From NCBI GenBank assembly GCA_028023455.1, contig JAQFVV010000017.1:3021501-3085500 (forward strand): 64,000 bases of DNA, written 5' to 3'. The notes under the pieces are model-generated. The model was not told the DNA's origin. It searched no databases and worked only from the letters and a program-made list of their open reading frames with translations. The position numbers and the translations under genes were made by a program. How positions within the stretch are numbered: the first letter of the stretch is position 1; the number at the start of each line of letters is the position of its first letter. This DNA comes from Epiperipatus broadwayi (lineage: Eukaryota; Onychophora; Udeonychophora; Euonychophora; Peripatidae). Positions 10,363-22,154 of the stretch are shown here, one piece after another.

Positions 10363-11158
10363 ACATATATATATATATATATAATTTAATTAATCATCAG
10401 TGCTTTAATATTTATACCTCATAAAAATTTTGGGGATAATTTATATCCACATTACACTATTCATTATGTTTTACAGAAGATATTCAGATGTTTTAAGTCT
10501 CTATCTCACCTAATAGCTGGAGTTGTTCTGTGAAATATATATATACAGTAAAAAAAATGAAACTGAGAAAATGTTCACTAAGTGGTATTTCAAGATTTAT
10601 AACAAACTTTGGATGAACATGTTGAAATTCTAAAAGATTCATTGTTTCCAGATATTAATCAGACATATTAGTCGATTTGATACTTATATATATTTTTACA
10701 CTATTACTTCCTGTTTTATTAAGAGTTGTTATACTGATATAAATTATCCTCTTGTGAAATATATATATTAAAGCATTAATGAATTAAATACTATGTATAT
10801 ATATATATATATATTGAAGCAGAAGATCTGATGCTCAGATCCTGCTTCACAGCCCACATCCGATCTCCTACCACCTAACCGTATTCAAACTCATTCTTAT
10901 GCACGTATACACATAACTAATAATATATTTCTTTACCCAATAGTATAAAATAATGTAAACATATGTGTCTTAATTTAACATTTAATTTAATAATAATATT
11001 CTCATGTGTATGCGGGCGTAAATAATAAATATATATGTATATTTTAGCGTAGGAGATTGTGATTGAATTAATAGTATATTATATATATATAAGATATTAT
11101 ATATATATAAGATATTATATATGATACTTATTATATTTTTCATATATAAGTTTGTAGC
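10363..11158. other. AT-rich sequence with microsatellites and a short hairpin
   Basis: Contains (CA)n/(TA)n at 10363-10382, (TA)n at about 10797-10814, a hairpin at 10815-10845 (GAAGCAG and GATCTGA pair with TCAGATC and TGCTTC), and a short tandem ATATATAAGATATT repeat at about 11083-11125. No gene seen. Confidence 0.5.
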
Positions 11159-11159
11159 C

Positions 11160-13720
11160 AGAAATGATGAATCTTGTTAGTAAATCTCTCAAAAAACAAT
11201 AACCCGGAAGACCCTTTAGATTAAAATAGAAGATTACAAATTAGTAATAATAGAAGAAACCCATTAGTGAAAATTGTCCACGCTAGCTTGTTTTAAAATC
11301 ACAAGATATATTTTAAAACAATCGTTTGAGAAATTGATAACAAACTTGCATTGTTTCAAACATCTTACCAGATATGAGTATTCGGCCAAACGATTCCAAA
11401 TGAAATCTAAGTGCTTAAACTGCCTCAGGTCCAGCAGTAGTTGCCTAGTTACAAATTCAAATTAAAAGTATAAATACTGCTGGATTTGAATCCACAAGGG
11501 AGGGGAGATCAAAATAGCCATGCTGTTGAACATAATCCATGCCCGATATAATTTTCATGCAATGTGTTGTGAGTAGTAAGTTTCGCCTTGTCCCTCTGTT
11601 CTATCATGCTGATCCCATGAACGAAGCTTCCGTACTCCGTGCTACTGAACTTTACATATGTCTTTCCAATAAAATGAAATGCTATCTCAAATCATCCCGC
11701 TACCCTAGATCTAGTGACAATACCGATGGACTGATTCCTAGTGAAATGCTTTTCTCAATCATCAAGGTAAAGAACTCAGACCGCTTATAATTCCTAAAAT
11801 CCTGCCTTCTATGTAATGTGTATATTTTAAACTATATCTTTTAAATGTCTTCAAATATATATAACTCTATATAACTAATCTATGCTAAGCCTCTTATAAA
11901 ATGTTTTTCTTTTTTTTTTATTTAAAAGCGGCCAATAATTTTTATTAACATTTTTACATATTTATACTTTAAAGTTAATGCCAATAATATTCTAAAGTCG
12001 CCAGCATATAACTTATTTTGTTTTCCCCACCCATTATTTACTGGGTAAATAATTTATAATTGATAAAAACAAGTCTTATTTGGCTTGCCCAGATGCTTGC
12101 GGTTTTAGAGAAATAAATTAATTATATTTTTCATGTTTACTGTTGAAAAACAGATTTGACATCTGTTTTTCCCATTCTCCTTCCTAAATAATGCGCTATC
12201 TTTTATCTTTCAACTATATTATATATGTAAATTTCATCTTAGCTATTATGACCACCCTTTTTATTTTCGAAACAATTAATGTATTTCCCCAAGGGCATAA
12301 ATCAACCAAAATTGAGGTTTAATGTGTAAAACGTAATGAATAATATTAAGTAATATAATGTAAGGGGGAGGGGGACCTTAACCTTTTATTCTATGTTTAT
12401 ATGTATAATTATTATCCCTGTTTGCTTAAAGTGAAGCCATGTCATTACGCTGAATAGTTCATCATTTGTGGGCAATAAATACGTCCCCATAATCTTTAAT
12501 TTCAGAAGTATATTTATGTTTTATTAATAAGCATTTAGTGCATAAAGGCCATTCTATTTTATATATGTTCATGTTTCTTTATTACATGGAGGCAACCGCA
12601 AAGTCAGACCCCATCGTCATCTCAATGTCCTTGAACCAGGCTGTAAAACCACCCTGGGGACATCCTTGGTTCGTGCATGCTTTATATGAGGATCGCTCTG
12701 GAAAAACCAGCCCGATACTGACATAGCCGACCACTCCTCATCATCCACGATTCTCCTGTACCTCATTCCAGGGAATCTGGACTCTTTTCATTCATAAAAC
12801 CGACCCTGCCAAAGTTTGCAGAGGAAATCAGTCACTTCTTACAATTCGTGAAGCACACTCCAGGATCCATAAAAGGACCAATAATAAGCCACCATGCACG
12901 CACCACTTTTCCCTTATCTTATCATTCTCCCAGAAGTATTCATAAGCCATAATGAAATGATTTATTTAAACAAACATATGTCCCTTATTTTAATATAAGT
13001 ATTAATACGATAAATTTAGTATCGTTTGTGTAAATTGTTCATTACCTATCCCACGCAGTAATTATCTAAAATTCCCAGTTAACCATCATATTAAATATAA
13101 TCAAATATTATCTGTGTTAAAATTATTGTTTGAAGTAATCAAATGCTCTTTTCATTTCTGGGGATGTGATAGCGTTCTAATAATCTATTCTAATAGCGCT
13201 AATTTACCCAAACACATACGTATATTATTGGCATAACCGCAATCATCATGTTATTGTATAAAATGATTCAAATAAATATCTATAATAATCCTGAGGCTCA
13301 CATCGGCTAAATGACCCGACATAATTATTATTAATAAATCTTAAATATATATACATCAAACTCGAATCAGTGCTTTCTTTAGTTAAGATAAATATTAAGT
13401 TATTTCTTAAGCTTAAATATGACTAGATGATCTCTGCTCTACACATAATTAACATGCTCATTATTAAGTTATTCTATCATGAGTTAGCCTTGAGTCTTTT
13501 GTATCACCGATGATCGATGCCAGCGGATGAGAAGTGGATTAATCGATGTCATCGGGATTGTTGCTCATAATGTTATAGATCTGTGGAATAGGCAAATAGG
13601 GCAGAATTCATGAGTGCTCCTGACCTGTGTATCTTGTGCACAATTGGATTCAAGGTACTTTTGCCTAGATGCTAGATCTTGTTATGTGAACATACAAATC
13701 TGACCGGCACAATATATGGT
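11160..13720. other. Less AT-rich unassigned block
   Basis: This stretch is visibly richer in G and C than its surroundings (for instance 11540-11720 and 12590-12900) and has no recognised repeat. Plus ORFs at 11539-11790 (83 aa) and 12538-12726 (62 aa) resemble nothing I know; the second contains VKPPWGHPWFVHALYEDRSG, and the frame breaks soon after. It could be an old coding or transposon remnant, an exon neighbourhood, or simply unique DNA. A short palindrome-like pair lies at about 13511-13555 (CCGATGATCGATG / CATCGATGTCATCGG-like). Nothing here supports a function. Confidence 0.3.
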
Positions 13721-13739
13721 ATTTAAATATTTCCTAACA

Positions 13740-13890
13740 CTATACTAATAATAATAAATAAAATAGAAAATCATATAGAATTAAAATACTAGCCAAAAAA
13801 CAAAATGTTATTACTAAAATTCTTTTGCAACCAAACCATGGTTTCATCTACTAACAAATAGACCTTCTCAGATAAAATTCAACTATATAT
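13740..13890 (-). repeat. Family F repeat with hammerhead-like core
   Basis: On the minus strand: CTGAGAAG, stem GTCTA-TTTGTTAG-TAGAT, GAAA, then ACC-AT-GGT, then a T at the cleavage position. Stems II and III pair well, but the core (CTGAGAA in place of CTGANGA) is altered and stem I is not clear. The same unit occurs at 21730-21860 and, as a long hairpin, at 39251-39537. Confidence 0.5.
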
Positions 13891-13899
13891 ATATATTTT

Positions 13900-15690
13900 T
13901 TTTTTTTTAAAAAAATGGCCTTAAGATAATTTACATTAAAAACTATGTACAAATATCAAAACATGTCTTATGAGATTGATGGTCTCAGATTCAAGAAAAT
14001 TTATCATAAGTTTCTTTTACCTTTCTTTTTAAATCATTTTCCCCATAAAATATGGTCTTTGCATTGTCAAATAATATTTTAGTCAAAGTCAGTTCAAGAA
14101 TACACAAAACTGAGTTATCCATACCTATTGTTAAATGCTTTTATTGAAGTTGAAAAATTGGTTTGTTTGTTAATTTTTGATCTTTTTCAAATTAGAGTGA
14201 AATTTTAAAATCGAGATTTAATATATTTAAGTTCAATAAAATTGCTTGAAAATTGATATATAACTAAGTTATACCAGTCTAATCTATTTGAAATACTTAT
14301 CTTTTCAGTATATCAATTAGTTTGATAGATATGAGTGGGGAAAATATGAAAAATATTCAATTACTTCATTTATCAAAATTAACAATTATTCTTAGAACTA
14401 TCATTTGTTTTAAATATTTTTTTCAATTTAATAACATTTTAAAACTATTTTAAACTCTTAATGTATATATCATATTTTGTATGTGATATAACTATATATA
14501 TATAAAACCAGTCCTTTCGTTTTTTTATTTAATATTATTTGATAGTTTCTATTTTTATTTTAAAACAATTGTTGTTTTTTACCAAATAAAACTAGAAAAC
14601 TTGCATTATTTAAAATGATTGTAAATTTAAAAAAATCATGAATTTTTTTTTTTAGCATTTTTTTTTTTAAATTATTGTTTTAAAATAAAAATAAAATACA
14701 ACAGATGTTTTCACATTCATAAATATATATATATCAATAGTAGTCATTTTATTTACGGATTTCTAATTTTTGTAGTATTATTAAAATATGTGGTAGATAA
14801 GATGGTACTTTGTGATTACTGCTGTATTCCACCAAATTGATTTTAACTTTGCAAATATATGTGGAGGTACCAATTTGGGTTCAGCAAACATTATATTTTA
14901 AAAATGGAGTTTTGGGTTTAAATTAATTTTTAAAAAAAGTTTTCTAAATACGATATAAATAAAAGATTTAAAATTATATAAAACTAAACATTGAAAACTG
15001 CTTTTGTTCCTAATTTTTTTACCCATAAAAAATCTTTGATTTCTATCATATTGGTAATACTTTTTTAAAATTAAATTGAGTTCAAAAACTCACTTTTTAA
15101 ATATAAATTTCATCTTCATAAAAACTTTTGTTAAATAAACTTGAATTCAAAGTTAAATTTTTTAAATATAAAATTTTTTAATCTTGAAAAAAAAAAAAAT
15201 GTAAAAGTCTTAGAATCAATATAGCAGAAAGCAGTGTTAATTCCAATGCACTAGTAATTTTTCTTTTGCAGAAGTTGTGAATAGAAAGAAATTATTTAAT
15301 ATATCTAATAAAGTAGTCTTTAAAAGTTCAATTTAATTTTCTTAAGTACTTTAAGCTTTATAATAATTTTCCCAATTCATATAATGTTAAGTTAAATAAA
15401 AAATTAGTTTTTTCCACTACATGTGATTTAATTTTAAAATTTTAGCTATTGATTTTAAATAAATTTATTAGTCAAATTATATTTACTTTATCAATTTTAA
15501 TTGACAGATTTTAAACATTTAGAAAGACTGGGTTTTAGTGGTAATTTTAAGTATTTTAAATTTTTTCTTAAAATGGTCTGGATCAAGTTATCTATTTCTT
15601 TTAAATATTTCTGACTTAACAATTTTAATTACTTTAAAAAAAAAACAATTTTAAGTATAATTATCAAAAAACAATTTTAAGTAAAGGCCC
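13900..15690. other. Unassigned, extremely AT-rich
   Basis: Long T and A runs and (TA)n tracts; no ORF or repeat recognised. The last part may contain more of the PLE upstream region. Confidence 0.35.
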
Positions 15691-15699
15691 TTCCTTTAC

Positions 15700-17475
15700 T
15701 CATTTTAGCAAAAAGAATGTGGTAATTGATTTTATTTTTGTTATTGAATGTTGGAGAAATATTCCAGATAATGAAATGTCTCTAAGGTAATTTTGAACAG
15801 GCAATTACTTGAGAGAGATAAATTTGTTTTTGCCCTAAGGCAAATAAACCTTTTTAAAAACGATTGAAGGCCAATAAAGTTACCCTGTTAAAGGTGACAA
15901 AAGAGGTTATTTTGCACTATTGAATAATAGTGATTTTAAAAATAAAATTTCTTTAAAGTTAAATAATGGAAAGTATTTTGCTTTAAATTATGATCCTGGT
16001 AAGAAAATGAAATCCAAGTTGATTGAAATTATAAAAACTATGGAAAATACCTAAAAACTTAATAGATATTATTTAAGTTCTTTGTTTGATTATTTGTTTT
16101 TTAATGTTTTCATTAATCTTAAATCTCAAAAAGATAATTTCTCTTTAAAATGCATTTTTGAATTTACAAAAGAGATTGTTAATAAAAATTTCGAAATTTC
16201 TTATAAGATTTTTAAAAAATTATATAAATTTAGTTCAATTTTGTGTTGTTTTTTTAAGTCATTTAATAAAATTAATGGATTTATATTAGACAAAGATTGT
16301 GTATTTGGTACTTCCATTATTGAAACTTGAGGCTTCTATGTATTTTATGTGTAATAATGTGTTAATACCATTAAAGAGGGATGGATTATGGTTATGTTAT
16401 TTCTTCTTTAATATGCTTTGTCTATATTGGTTTTTTGGTTAGTAGTATTATTAATCATTTTTCTGTTTCTTTAAAATTATTTGTTAAATATATTGATGAT
16501 AGTGTATTATCCAGAAAGATAAATTAAAGGATTTTTTGATAGATTGAATGCTTTTGATTCTAATGTTAAATTTAATATTGAGGGGTGTACATTTGAATTT
16601 ATTATATTAAAATTTTTAGATTTAAGTAGTGATAAAGTTGATAATGTTTTTTTCTCATGTGTCATAGCATCAGCCAGGAAGTGAACCCACTAATCTGGAA
16701 CAACTACTTGTAAAGCAGCTGTTGCTGACCTCTTGACTACCAATGTTTTATTTTGCAGTCATTTTATTAAACAAAAACTTTTAAAAATATGATAAGGCCA
16801 GACAGCTATCAACCTTTTACTCACAAAAAATGACTTCACTGAATTTTTGTTATAAAAATATAAGGCTTAATTATTTTGAAAATTATGGTTATATTTAGAG
16901 GAGTTAATTTGGTTCTGATTATATTGATTTAAGTTATAATAATTAATTTATTAGAAATGTATTTAATAAAAATATCTATAAGACTTAATAAATATTTAAT
17001 TGTTAGTGAGCATAAAGAGTTTATTTCTTTACCATTCAAATTGTCAATTTATAGAATTGTTTATTAAGAATAGTCATTTATTGGGTTGTATGAAAGTGTC
17101 CAGGAAGAAAAGCCTTGATTTAAATTCATTATTAAATATTTTAAAACAGGCAATCGATAGTAAATCTATTCCTGATATAGTTTATAACATTCCTTGTAAT
17201 TGTCATAAAATTTATATAGGTCAAAGCAAATTAAGCCTTAATGAAAGAGTTAAAGTTTATAAGGGTAGAATTAAAAATAAGTATGATAACTCAGCTTTAT
17301 ATATTCATGAACTGAAGATAGGTCATAAAATATTATTTGACAATACAGAGGGTATCTTTTATAAAAAAATGAATTAAAAAAAAGAGTTAAAGAAACACTG
17401 ATCATAAATCTTGAATCTGATGCCATCAATATCATAAAAATATTCTCTGAAATTTTGAAGGTAGTTGGTTTGTGA
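15700..17475 (+). pseudogene. Penelope-like element (PLE2): reverse transcriptase plus GIY-YIG endonuclease
   Basis: Broken plus-strand polyprotein. 15880-16060 encodes GDKRGYFALLNNSDF and NYDPGKKMKSKLIEIIK, the N-terminal region before the RT fingers. Around 16380-16500 the frame gives GMDYGYVISSLICFVYIGF and FVKYIDD, with YIDD at 16489-16500. 16540-16640 gives LNAFDSNVKFNIE and ILKFLDL. A tRNA-like SINE interrupts at 16651-16741. The endonuclease lies at 17160-17365: DIVYNIPC, HKIYIGQSKLSLNERVKV and ALYIHELKIGH (paired Cys and His positions as in PLE endonucleases). After a one-base slip near 17372 the end ELKKRVKETLIINLES can still be read, to a stop at about 17475. Stops and shifts show it is inactive. 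A hammerhead unit follows at 17562. Confidence 0.8.
16643..16749 (-). mobile_element. tRNA-like SINE inserted in PLE2
   Basis: Second copy of the SINE at 6453-6552 (same CTCATGTGTCATAGCATCAG start on the plus strand). It is flanked by AATGTTTT at 16643-16650 and 16742-16749, a likely short target duplication. It splits the PLE2 reading frame after the FLDL segment, so it inserted after the PLE. Confidence 0.7.
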
Positions 17476-17561
17476 AGTAAATTATAGGAAGGCTAGTTTG
17501 TTTTTCATATGTATGTTGTTTGTATCTAATTGAATTTCATTTGAGAAAGTTTATTTGTTAC

Positions 17562-17870
17562 AAGCTTAAAAAAAGAAGTGGGCTCATGTGATATATGACT
17601 CTATTCTTTATTTTCTACTCAATTGTTAACTCTTTGGGTTGGTATTTTTAGATCTAGGGTCTGAAACTACCCTAGCAGCTCACTGAGGAGTGCCAAAACA
17701 CAAAACCATTGGTCTGGGGTTTGGGTGTGGTTTCTGATAGATATTTTAAATGCTTTCTCTTGCTAAGCATTTATCATAAAGCTTGTTGAGCAATTAACAA
17801 AGCTCTTTGTTTATATTTTACAAACTTAAAAAAAAAGTAGGGTCATGTGAGATATGACTGTATTTTTTAT
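17562..17870 (+). repeat. Family C unit with direct-repeat ends, just downstream of PLE2
   Basis: A block at 17562-17614 (CAAGCTTAAAAAAAGAAGTG, CTCATGTGATATATGACT) recurs at 17820-17870 (CAAACTTAAAAAAAAAGTAG, GTCATGTGAGATATGACT). Between them lies a hammerhead (17679-17718) and the family C tail (AATGCTTTCTCTTGCTAAGC, AAAGCTTGTTGAGCA). Its place about 90 bp after the PLE2 stop, on the same strand, fits a PLE pseudo-LTR or 3' UTR. Hammerheads in PLE pseudo-LTRs are established knowledge; membership of this unit in PLE2 is inference. Confidence 0.6.
17679..17718 (+). ncRNA. Hammerhead ribozyme with one core change
   Basis: Stem I 5' CTCA (17679-17682); core CTGAGGA (17683-17689, allowed base at position 7); stem II GTG-CCAAAA-CAC (17690-17701); AAAA in place of GAAA (17702-17705, the invariant G12 is A); stem III ACC-ATT-GGT (17705-17713); cleavage base C17714; stem I 3' TGGG (17715-17718). 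Stem III is better than in the other copies. The G12 to A change should abolish or strongly reduce cleavage, so this is probably a recently decayed ribozyme. Confidence 0.65.
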
Positions 17871-17874
17871 GGAT

Positions 17875-18440
17875 TACATTTAATCTTTGTAAATAAAGTG
17901 TTCAATTTATTAAATATTTAGTTTTGGCATTCAATCATCTCCCTATTCTATTCTTTGTTAATATAATATGAATATTACCACATTTAACATTGTCATATGC
18001 TCTTTTTATTGAATTTCTAATTAATGCCACTTACTCTGAGAAGTAGAGTGTAATACTGAGCTAATGTAGGGGATTATGTATCAGGAGTAATGCATACTTT
18101 CACAGTATGTGTTTATTCATTGCATAACTTCTTCTGAATTTGGCATTTAAGGTTGATGGCATTCAGTTCTTATGCTGTAAAGGAAATAAAATAGGCTTTT
18201 CCATTTTAGTACAATGGTATTAAGCAGAAGGTGACCAGGAAATATAACTAATTATTATTAGTTTAGTGTCCTTTGTTGCGAATTAAAAATTTTGTTATAT
18301 ATATTTGTAATGAAATGAAACTATGTTCATGAGACCTTTTTAGTAAAATTTTGTTTTCTGTCTATTTTAATGTTATATGATTATCTATTATATATATATG
18401 AAAAACAAAAAAACACAAGTTAAAAAACTAGCTAACACTT
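17875..18440. other. Unassigned AT-rich sequence
   Basis: No gene or repeat recognised. A small CTGAGAAGTAGAG motif near 18039 was not convincing as a ribozyme. Confidence 0.35.
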
Positions 18441-18445
18441 GTATT

Positions 18446-18540
18446 TATGATAACAGATGGCATTCTACCAAAAACACCGTCAAGCGTAGTTTTCTGTTAC
18501 GCTTGACGGTGTTTTTGGTAGAACGCCATCTGTTATCATA
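18446..18540. repeat. 43-bp near-perfect hairpin
   Basis: Arms 18446-18488 and 18498-18540 are complementary with a single mismatch, with a 9-base loop GTTTTCTGT. The arm includes ACACCGTCAAGCGTA, richer in GC than the surroundings. It sits directly against the (TA)n tract next to the PLE3 3' end. It could be a small inverted-repeat element, a cut-and-fill scar, or a hairpin RNA source. Confidence 0.8.
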
Positions 18541-18562
18541 TATATATATATATATATATCAA

Positions 18563-19082
18563 AATCAAAACTACCCCAAATCCAAAATTAAACCAGACCA
18601 GCATAAAAATAATATTAAAACACAACCTAAGGTTTCACTGATACAATCAGACTTCTCAAGTGTAAGGAACTACCAAAAACTACACAATATATATAATATT
18701 AAAAACTACCCACAAATCCATTCACTTCCCATCCACCCTTAATATTAAAAGAACTTTTAAATAAGTTAATTGCTTCAGAATAATAAATTTTCAATAATAA
18801 AGACTCTTTAATTCTTCTTTTGATTACATTTCTCTCAAAGAAGACAACCTTAGCTTCATCAAAATCAATAGTGTGGCCTGTATCTTTTTCATGGACATAC
18901 AAAGCAGAACTAAGATATCTATTTTTAACTCTACTTTTATGAATCTTTATTCTTTCATTTAAACTCAAACTACTCTGACCTATGTAAACCTTCTTACAAA
19001 ATAAACAAGGGATAAAATATACTACACCAGGAATAGTCTTTCTATCAAAAACTTCTTTTGTATTATTTAATAAATTATTCAA
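18563..19082 (-). pseudogene. PLE3 3' end: GIY-YIG endonuclease (left arm of inverted pair)
   Basis: Minus-strand frame 19082-18699 (127 aa): [20 protein letters not shown] is followed by C-x2-[25 protein letters not shown] (His pair), FDEAKVVFFERN and IKRRIKESLLL. These are the PLE GIY-YIG hallmarks (VYF..VYIG, Cys and His ligands). The RT domain is missing. The 3' UTR runs to about 18563, where a short (TA)n tract starts. The frame is open over its whole length, so it is young compared with PLE1 and PLE2, yet 5'-truncated. It is fused head to head with the copy at 19084. Confidence 0.85.
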
Positions 19083-19083
19083 T

Positions 19084-19577
19084 GTAATACAAAAGAAGTT
19101 TTTGATAGAAAGACTATTCCTGGTGTAGTATATTTTATTCCTTGTAAGAAGGTTTACATAGGTCAGAGTAGTTTGAGTTTAAATGAAAGAATAAAGGTTC
19201 ATAAAAGTAGAGTTAAAAATAGATATCTTAGTTCTGCTTTGTATGTCCATGAAAAAGATACAGGCCATTGATTTTGATGAAGCTAAGGTTGTCTTCTTTG
19301 AGAGAAATGTAATCAAAAGAAGAATTAAAGAGTCTTTATTATTGAAAATTTATTATTCTGAAGCAATTAACTTATTTAAGAGTTCTTTTAATATTAAGGG
19401 TGGATGGGAAGTGAATGGATTTGTGGGTAGTTTTTAATATTATATATATTGTGTAGTTTTTGGTAGTTCTTTACACTTGAGAACTGCTTGTATCATTGAA
19501 ACCTTAGGTTGTGTTTTAATATTATTTTTATGCTGGTCTGGTTTAATTTTGGATTTGGGGTAGTTTTGATTTTATAT
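19084..19577 (+). pseudogene. PLE4 3' end: GIY-YIG endonuclease (right arm of inverted pair)
   Basis: Near-identical reverse complement of PLE3. The junction is at about 19060-19083 and the inner ends almost touch. A 5-base deletion at about 19267 (ACAGGCCATTGATTTTG against ACAGGCCACACTATTGATT in PLE3) shifts the frame, so only residues from the FDEAKVVFFERN block on read openly (19243-19437). The 3' end continues through GTAATGTTTATATATA into a (TA)n tract. The whole 18.56-19.58 kb block forms a roughly 500-bp-arm palindrome. Confidence 0.85.
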
Positions 19578-19604
19578 TGACTAGTTTAGCTTTATGCTTG
19601 TAAT

Positions 19605-19716
<112 letters not shown>

Positions 19717-19779
19717 AAAGTATGTGCAGTGTACATCAGTATCTGAAATAAATAATCAAATATTAAATCAATATTAAGC

Positions 19780-20000
19780 AATTTTCAGCTACAGCTCTAT
19801 GAAATAAACATTTATAGTCTGCATCTCAAAACAGCTAATTCAAAAAGATACCTTTTAAATTACTACAGGTTGCAACGATATTAAATATTAAAACATTAAC
19901 TAATAGTTCAAAGAGATGTCTTTTTGAATTAGCTACTTTGAGATGTGGAGTATAAGCATTTATTTCACAGAGGGCATAGCTGAAAATTGCTAACATTGGG
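19780..20000. repeat. Imperfect fold-back repeat
   Basis: CAATTTTCAGCTACAGCTCT, GTCTGCATCTCAAAACAGCT and AATTCAAAAAGATACC at the left are mirrored by AGATGTCTTTTTGAATTAGC, TTTGAGATGTGGAGTA and AGCTGAAAATTGCTAAC at the right. No clear ribozyme core in the centre. Confidence 0.6.
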
Positions 20001-20861
20001 GTTGATTTGATTATTTTTAAAAAGTTAATAATCTTGCTTTTTGTATGTAAAAATAATTTGACACAGTTTTATAACATTAAAAGTGATCAAGTAGGCACAT
20101 ATACTGAAAGAGCAAAATTGAAGATGAAGAACGAACACGATTAGAAAAAATTTCAGAAGACAACTAAAGAAACCCAAAGAATTGACGAAATAAACTTGAC
20201 AGCCCTGATGTTGTAAATGTTTCAAGAATTAGAAGTAAGCTATCTGCTCTATGAATAGTCAATGTGTGTATCTTATGTTTTAGGGGTGCAAAATTATCCC
20301 AGTAAAATTATTTAAAATAGAGTAAGCTGTTATATTTATATTTCTCTCAGTCACATTTAGTCACTTGAGTCTTATGATCTCAAGCTAGCTTTAGAGAGCA
20401 ATAATGGTTAAGTTATATAGATGTAAAAGGTTATGTTTGTGTTTGGACATTCAGAGTTTTCCGGATGGTGCAAAGCCCCCCTTTAAAGTTCATTCACTGC
20501 ATTTAATTTTTTTGTTAAAGAAATTAGTTTATAGTTGGCTTATACCCTCAGGATACCACCTGTTAAGAGCTTTGATGATTAACAGCATGTGTCAGTATCC
20601 TAGCATTATTTTTAAATTATTATGAGAGATATTTTAGCACTTAAGAATGTCCTTCAAAGTAATTTTTTATATCAAGCTCTAGTTTTTACAGTGGCTAAAT
20701 AAATAACTGTTTTATAATGTACCTCTTTTATATCATGTTGAAGGGTGACTATTGAGAAATTGTTGTTGATTATTCTTAGTATAATTGCTGATGGTATATA
20801 TAATAACTAATAAAACAAGACACAAATTGTGCAACTTGCTTTTATGCTTGTATTAAAATGT

Positions 20862-21072
20862 TCACTAGAGGGAGCTTACCAATAGTTCCAATCAAGCTTT
20901 AATTTATAAGTGCTGAAAGAGAAAGAATTCAAAATCTCTATCACTGAGGTGAGTCATAAAAACCAATTGGTCTGGGGATGATGATTTTCCCATAGAGATT
21001 TTGAATTCTTTTTCTTTTGGCACTTATAAATTAAAGCTTGCTGGAGTTATTGATAAGCTCCCTCTAGTGAAC
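20862..21072. repeat. Fold-back repeat, family C, with decayed hammerhead
   Basis: Outer ends GTTCACTAGAGGGAGCTTA and its complement CTCCCTCTAGTGAAC, and inner AGAATTCAAAATCTCTAT with its complement, form a hairpin. In the centre on the plus strand, CTGAGGTGAGTCATAAA is followed by ACC-AATT-GGT-C-TGGGG, that is, a good stem III, a cleavage base and a stem I strand, but the GAAA and stem II are damaged. Confidence 0.65.
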
Positions 21073-21084
21073 ATATATATATAT

Positions 21085-21535
21085 AGAATACAATGTTTTT
21101 GGATACGAACCATATATAATTTTGTATTTCAATCCGATATTTCGATGGACTAGCAACCACCATGATCAAGGTTTACTTTTGAAAGAAACAATCTCATTAG
21201 ATCTCAATGAATAACGTGACTCAGTGCGAGATGAGAAGTGCGATTCAACTTGAAGTAGTTCAGCATTCACAATATGAGGCTTATCAACATGTTTATAAAC
21301 ATGCTTATGAACATGCTGATAAGCCTCATGATAAGCCTCATATAGTGAATGCTGAACTACTTCAAGTTGAATCGCACTTCTCATCTCACACTGAGTCACG
21401 TTATTCATTGAGATCTAACGAGATTGTTTCTTTCAAAAGTTAACCTTGATAATGGTGGTTGCTAGTCCATCGAAATATTGGATTGAAATGCAAAATTATA
21501 CACGGTTCGTACTTAAAAACATTGTATTATCTACA
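21085..21535. repeat. Near-perfect palindromic element, family D, with mirrored ORFs
   Basis: Arms of roughly 215 bp meet at about 21306. Because of the symmetry, both strands encode nearly the same peptide (21408-21166 minus, 80 aa; 21207-21443 plus, 78 aa), containing MRSAIQLEVVQHS and SRYSLRSNEIVSFKS. I do not recognise the peptide. On each strand the outer part reads CTTGATCATGGTGG or CTTGATAATGGTGG, then TTGCTAGT, then CCATCGAAAT: stem II pairs (GGTGG/CCATC) and GAAA follows, like a diverged hammerhead. The outermost blocks (ACAATGTTTTTGGATACGAA-like) also match in inverse. Confidence 0.7.
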
Positions 21536-21729
21536 TCATATAACCGTGAAAACGTTAAATATAATATATATATATAAGTTATAGTTATTATTTGTATAAC
21601 TACCTATATAGTTTAGTCCATGCTGACTCACTTCTTTTTGGGTATTCCTTTTATATTTGTTCCTTGACTATTTAAACCAGGGGATGAAGCTTTGCCATCA
21701 CCCCATATTCACCCTAAATTATAATATAT

Positions 21730-21860
21730 ATAAAATAGAAATTCATATCTCACTACAATGCTAGCCAAAACAACAAAATTCTACTAAAATTCTATTACAA
21801 TTATAGTTTCATTTATTAACAAATAGACCTTTTCGGATCCAATTCAACTAAACATATAAT
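21730..21860 (-). repeat. Family F fragment
   Basis: Matches 13740-13890 (CTAGCCAAAACAACAAAATT, TTAACAAATAGACCTTTTC). It ends near an AATTCAACTA block as in the other copy. The ribozyme-like core is more decayed here. Confidence 0.55.
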
Positions 21861-22154
21861 ATATGTATACAATTCTAAAATGAATGTTTTCGAGGTGAAA
21901 GCTATTTTATGAGAATGAGGTATGTTTTCATGAGTAAACGTATTTAATAGAATAAAATGTATTCAAAAAAATGTTTGATTCATTTTTCTCAGATAATATA
22001 ATTAAAAGTTGTATTTCGCATTTATATTAGAATTATAAAAAAGAAAATTTAATTGTTTTTGTCTAAAATAATTAAAATATAACAACATTCTTCAAATATC
22101 TGTAAATAAAAGATAGAAATTCAGAACAGTCTGCAGGAGGAGGATTAGTTATAT

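Noticed and set aside
12538-12726. 62-aa plus ORF as a host gene exon
   Set aside because: No recognised motif, no clear splice context and the frame does not extend; left as unassigned.
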